DNA of 7,423 nucleotides from Spirochaetales bacterium (GTDB taxonomy: Bacteria; Spirochaetota; Spirochaetia; DSM-27196; SKKC01), in assembly GCA_007121695.1 (NCBI GenBank), contig SKKC01000262.1, positions 1 to 7,423 of the forward strand, given 5' to 3'. Below, piece after piece: positions 4,590 to 7,423 of the stretch (position 1 is its first letter; each line of letters begins with the position of its first letter). The translations under genes and the position numbers were made by a program. The notes beneath the pieces are model-generated. The model was not told the origin of the DNA. It saw only the letters and a program-made list of their open reading frames with translations, and searched no databases.

Positions 4590-6584
4590 ATGTACAAAAA
4601 GAAACCATTAATCATCGGCGGAATTGCAGTCCTCGCGGTGTTGCTTCTCGCGGGAGGAATCGCGATGTTTTCCGGCCGCGACGCGACACCGACGACAACG
4701 GAAGATGCTACCCGGGACGATGCTCCGCCTTCGTTTCAGGATAGCGCATCGCGTCAAAATGCGCTCCGTCTGGCAAGAGAATATTTCGACGCCGGTGAAC
4801 TCGAGCGTGCGCTTGATCTGATCGACCGTGTACTGCTCGAAGATCCTGACGATCCGGAGGCGCGAGAGCTGCGCGACGCTGTTGTCCTCGCGCGTCGGGA
4901 ACGCGAAGAGGCAGCGCGTCTGCGTGACGAGGAAATCGAACGGCTCAGGCGGGAAGCGGACGAACTTCGTGACTCCATGGCCCGACGCGAGGGGGAGGAC
5001 GATCCTGAACTGCGTGCGCTCGAGCGCAGACTGGCGGCCGCCGAGGCTGAACGGCAGGCAGCGATCGCACAGGAGCGTGCGGCTGAACTCGCTGAACAGC
5101 AGCGCCAACGAGAAGCCCGGGAGGCCGAAGAACGCGAACGACGGGAACAGGAGGCTGCCGAGCGGGCCGCCCGCGATGCCGAAGAGCAGGCGAGGCTGGA
5201 TCAGATTGCGTCGCTTCTTCGCGACGCCAATGCTGCATTGCAGGCAGAGCGCTACACGCAGGCTCGCAACACCTTCGAGCAGGTGCTCGAAATAGATTCG
5301 AATAACGCAAGGGCATTCGCCGGTCTGGCCGAAAGTTACCGTCGGGCAGATCCCGAAAATCGGCAGAACATGCAGGAAGCTCGTCGATACGCCGAACGCG
5401 CCCGGAACGCCGACGATACACTCTGGCAGCCCTATTTTACGCTTGGCCAACTGTACCAGTCCGAGGGTAACTCTTCACAGGCGCTTCAGGCCTTCGAGGA
5501 CGCGGCACGCCGCTCGGGTCCGAACGATCAGGTGTATTTCGCGCTTGGGAATGCCCAGTTCCGTGCGAGTCGATTCCGCGAGGCGCGATCCTCGTATGAA
5601 ACCGTGTTATCGGAAAACCCACGTTTCTTGAACGCCAATTTCAATCTGGGTATGACACACCTGCAACTGCGCGATGCGAACGCAGCGGCAGACGCATTTC
5701 GTCGTGAAATACAGCTGAACCCGGAGAATGCGGCTGCACGCTTTCGTCTGGCAAACATACACCTCGATCGTGGCGATCCTGCGGCAGCCGTCCGCGAACT
5801 GGAGCAGGCGGTGGCCATTGACGGTGAGAACGCGACGTACCGGATGCGACTGGCAAACGCGTTTGAACTTCAGGGGAACTTGCAGGCGGCCGAGCGTGAG
5901 TTCTTACGCGCCGCACGGATAGAGCCGAATAATCCGACACACAATTTCAACGCCGCGCAGATACTGCGGCGGCGTGGAAATTACGATCTTGCCTATGATT
6001 ACATTCTGACAGCGCTGAGTCTGAATCCGTCGGCAGAATATTTTTACGTTCGCGGTCAGATAGAAGATGCACTCGGCGATCAGGCCGCGGCGATTCAGAG
6101 CCACACAATGGCGGTCGATCTGGATCGACAGTACGTTCGACCCATGATAGAGCTCGGGCGCATCCTCGATGAAATGGAGATGCACGAAGAAGCGCTTGAT
6201 TTTCTGCTTGTTGCGTTCGGAATAGAGCCCCGAAACCCGTTTGTAAACAATAATCTGGGCATCGTGTACATGAATCTCGGACAGTTTCCCGAAGCGATCG
6301 ACCATTTTCGTACGGCGCGTCAGGGCGAACCCGAGAATCGTGATATTCGCCTGAATCTCGCGAAGGCGTATATTGGTGCCTCGGACTTCCGCGAGGCCGA
6401 GCGGTTGTTGCGCGAGCTGGTATCTTCGGAATCGCGCGACTGGGAAGCGCGGCATCGCCTCGGTGAAGTGATGATCTATCGCGAAGAGCTCGAGGAAGCA
6501 GAAAACATTCTGCGGGCCTTACTGCGGGATAATCCGGATTACGGTCGTCGGGTTGAAGTCGAAGGGCTTCTCGAGGGCATCTGA
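4590..6584 (+). CDS. Large membrane-anchored coiled-coil/TPR repeat protein
   Basis: A 664-residue protein. A lysine-rich start (MYKKK) precedes one hydrophobic helix (about 7-27); an acidic, Thr/Asp-rich linker (30-53) follows, so the bulk should face the periplasm. Residues about 55-90 are a TPR-like pair, and 92-208 are a long, almost uninterrupted Glu/Arg/Ala coiled coil. From about 206 to 651 runs an array of roughly 13 TPR units of 34 residues, many with N-P-x-x or P-x-N turns (for example around 343, 377, 446, 479, 547 and 648). The unit at about 482-515 is the most degenerate. Such arrays bind peptides or proteins; no catalytic domain is present. AAGGA (4583-4587) lies only two bases before the ATG. 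It is the second gene of the plus-strand pair. Its last 46 bases overlap the convergent mutL gene. From memory, the Borrelia TPR surface protein gene lmp1 sits next to mutL, so this may be a distant positional counterpart; homology was not tested. Confidence 0.85.
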   Translation: MYKKKPLIIGGIAVLAVLLLAGGIAMFSGRDATPTTTEDATRDDAPPSFQDSASRQNALRLAREYFDAGELERALDLIDRVLLEDPDDPEARELRDAVVLARREREEAARLRDEEIERLRREADELRDSMARREGEDDPELRALERRLAAAEAERQAAIAQERAAELAEQQRQREAREAEERERREQEAAERAARDAEEQARLDQIASLLRDANAALQAERYTQARNTFEQVLEIDSNNARAFAGLAESYRRADPENRQNMQEARRYAERARNADDTLWQPYFTLGQLYQSEGNSSQALQAFEDAARRSGPNDQVYFALGNAQFRASRFREARSSYETVLSENPRFLNANFNLGMTHLQLRDANAAADAFRREIQLNPENAAARFRLANIHLDRGDPAAAVRELEQAVAIDGENATYRMRLANAFELQGNLQAAEREFLRAARIEPNNPTHNFNAAQILRRRGNYDLAYDYILTALSLNPSAEYFYVRGQIEDALGDQAAAIQSHTMAVDLDRQYVRPMIELGRILDEMEMHEEALDFLLVAFGIEPRNPFVNNNLGIVYMNLGQFPEAIDHFRTARQGEPENRDIRLNLAKAYIGASDFREAERLLRELVSSESRDWEARHRLGEVMIYREELEEAENILRALLRDNPDYGRRVEVEGLLEGI

Positions 6585-7423
6585 TTCCGTCGCAGTTCCT
6601 CGCGTCCGACCGAGGAGCGTAGCTCGGATTCCGATATCGCGAAATACAGAGGCCTTCCGTGCGGACACCGTGGCTCGTCCAGGCTGAACACCGATCGAGC
6701 TAATTCAGTCGCGGTGACGGGGTCTACGGAGTCACCGTACATGATCGACGCCCGGCAGGCGATACGCGAGTACAGCTCGCGGGTAAACTCTCCAGATACG
6801 ACTTCAAGCCCGGTGAGCGCGTCTGCCAGAAAGGCTTCGGTGCCGAAATACGATTGAGGCACTGCCGTGATCTGATACCGTGCCCCTTCGACCTGTTCAA
6901 CGTGTATCCCCAGCGTACGAGCCTCGTCTATGCGCTCGGCGATCAGACGTTGCCGTGATTCTTCTACGACGAACTCATGCGGCACAAGAAGCTTCTGGCT
7001 CGATCGGTCTGTTCTGAGTTTGTCGTAGAGAATACGTTCGTGTGCAGCGTGCTGGTCGATCAGGTACAGCGTCGACTGGTATTCAACGGCGATAAACAGC
7101 TCAAAAACGCGCCCAATGTACCGTATCGAGTTCGAGTGCGGATCGCCTTTGGCAGCAGGCGCTTCGGTCTGCCTGAGTAACTCTCGTCGCTGGTCCGGAG
7201 ATTCCCGTTCCCGTACGCGCCATTCCTCCTGCGGGCGAGGGAATGCGCGTGGACCACCGTACGATTGCGGGGAGTCTACCGGAGTGGATTTTTCGCGAAA
7301 CAGATCGTTCCGGTCTTCAGAAGACACAACACGTTCCACTGGCTTTGAACCGTGGCGTATCGCTGCTGATTTAAGAGCTGTAACGATGTCGTGGTGAATA
7401 CGGTCACGCTGAATGAACCTGGC
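6539..7423 (-). CDS. mutL: DNA mismatch repair protein MutL, C-terminal part (5' end outside window)
   Basis: The frame is open from the window edge to a TAA at 6539-6541, giving 294 residues; roughly 310-330 N-terminal residues (the GHKL ATPase) lie outside. The first visible residues, ARFIQRDRIHHDIVTAL, match the end of the MutL ATPase domain after the VHPAK-x-E motif. A Pro/Arg/Glu-rich linker follows (roughly residues 28-97). The C-terminal domain then shows the endonuclease motif LIDQHAAHERILYD (7022-7063), QKLLVP (6980-6997) resembling the beta-clamp-binding motif, ACR (6752-6760) and CPHGRP (6650-6667). These mark the nicking, Zn-binding MutL type found in bacteria without MutH, unlike E. 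coli MutL. The second Glu of DQHA-x2-E-x4-E is Asp here. MutL couples MutS mismatch recognition to strand incision. About 13 residues past the usual end (MPSRSPSTSTRRP) are encoded antisense to the last codons of the TPR gene. Assignment is secure despite the truncation. Confidence 0.95.
   Translation of the reverse strand, partial: ARFIQRDRIHHDIVTALKSAAIRHGSKPVERVVSSEDRNDLFREKSTPVDSPQSYGGPRAFPRPQEEWRVRERESPDQRRELLRQTEAPAAKGDPHSNSIRYIGRVFELFIAVEYQSTLYLIDQHAAHERILYDKLRTDRSSQKLLVPHEFVVEESRQRLIAERIDEARTLGIHVEQVEGARYQITAVPQSYFGTEAFLADALTGLEVVSGEFTRELYSRIACRASIMYGDSVDPVTATELARSVFSLDEPRCPHGRPLYFAISESELRSSVGREELRRNQMPSRSPSTSTRRP

Noticed and set aside
4754..4978. Minus-strand Ser/Arg-rich frame resembling an SR-type protein
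   Set aside because: The Ser/Arg pattern is the complement of Glu/Arg coiled-coil codons, so it is a composition artefact.
4608..5450. Long open frame (280 codons) on the minus strand inside the large TPR gene
   Set aside because: It lies antisense to a gene with clear TPR and coiled-coil repeats. Its translation has no recognisable motif, and such frames are common opposite Glu/Arg/Ala-rich genes.
5904..6455. Minus-strand open frame of 183 codons
   Set aside because: It is antisense to well-formed TPR units and has no supporting motif.
5214..6543. Periodic similarity along the large TPR gene as a DNA tandem repeat
   Set aside because: The 34-residue periodicity is at protein level and diverged; no near-identical DNA units are seen.

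Overview
The window looks like a chromosomal segment of a Gram-negative-type bacterium, most likely a spirochaete. The hints are a lipobox lipoprotein, several TPR proteins with membrane anchors or a signal peptide, an endonuclease-type MutL, and a TPR gene beside mutL (from memory, as in Borrelia, where lmp1 lies next to mutL). Base composition looks balanced to moderately GC-rich by eye; it was not counted. The lineage is an inference. There are six genes and almost no non-coding space. I see no tRNA, rRNA, CRISPR array or insertion sequence.

Layout. Positions 24-57 are a strong intrinsic terminator that closes an upstream plus-strand unit. It is followed by a lipoprotein gene of unknown function (80-736, plus). 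The lipoprotein gene meets a minus-strand operon tail to tail, and both stop codons share one CTAG at 733-736. Read in its own direction, the operon is: (1) a membrane-anchored TPR protein whose C-terminus looks like an Mrr-type restriction-endonuclease fold that has lost its catalytic lysine (3712-2345); (2) a calcineurin-like metallophosphoesterase (2330-1650); and (3) a protein with a ParB/sulfiredoxin-like fold (1653-733). Genes 2 and 3 overlap in an ATGA, which implies translational coupling.

A short divergent control region (3713-3800) separates this operon from a plus-strand pair. The first gene of the pair is a secreted TPR/coiled-coil protein with an acidic tail (3801-4553). The second is a large TM-anchored protein with a long Glu/Arg coiled coil and about 13 TPRs (4590-6584). 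The 3' end of the second overlaps the 3' end of mutL by 46 bp. mutL lies on the minus strand and its N-terminal part is outside the window (6539 to beyond 7423).

How the parts may work together. The plus-strand pair has export signals that place both proteins in the periplasm, so they could form an envelope scaffold. The minus-strand TPR protein has the opposite predicted topology, which would put its TPRs and dead nuclease-like domain in the cytoplasm beside the phosphoesterase and the ParB-like protein. That three-gene set is the best candidate here for an undescribed system: a membrane-tethered scaffold, a hydrolase and a nucleotide- or DNA-binding fold. MutL is a standard mismatch-repair protein and is probably unrelated in function.
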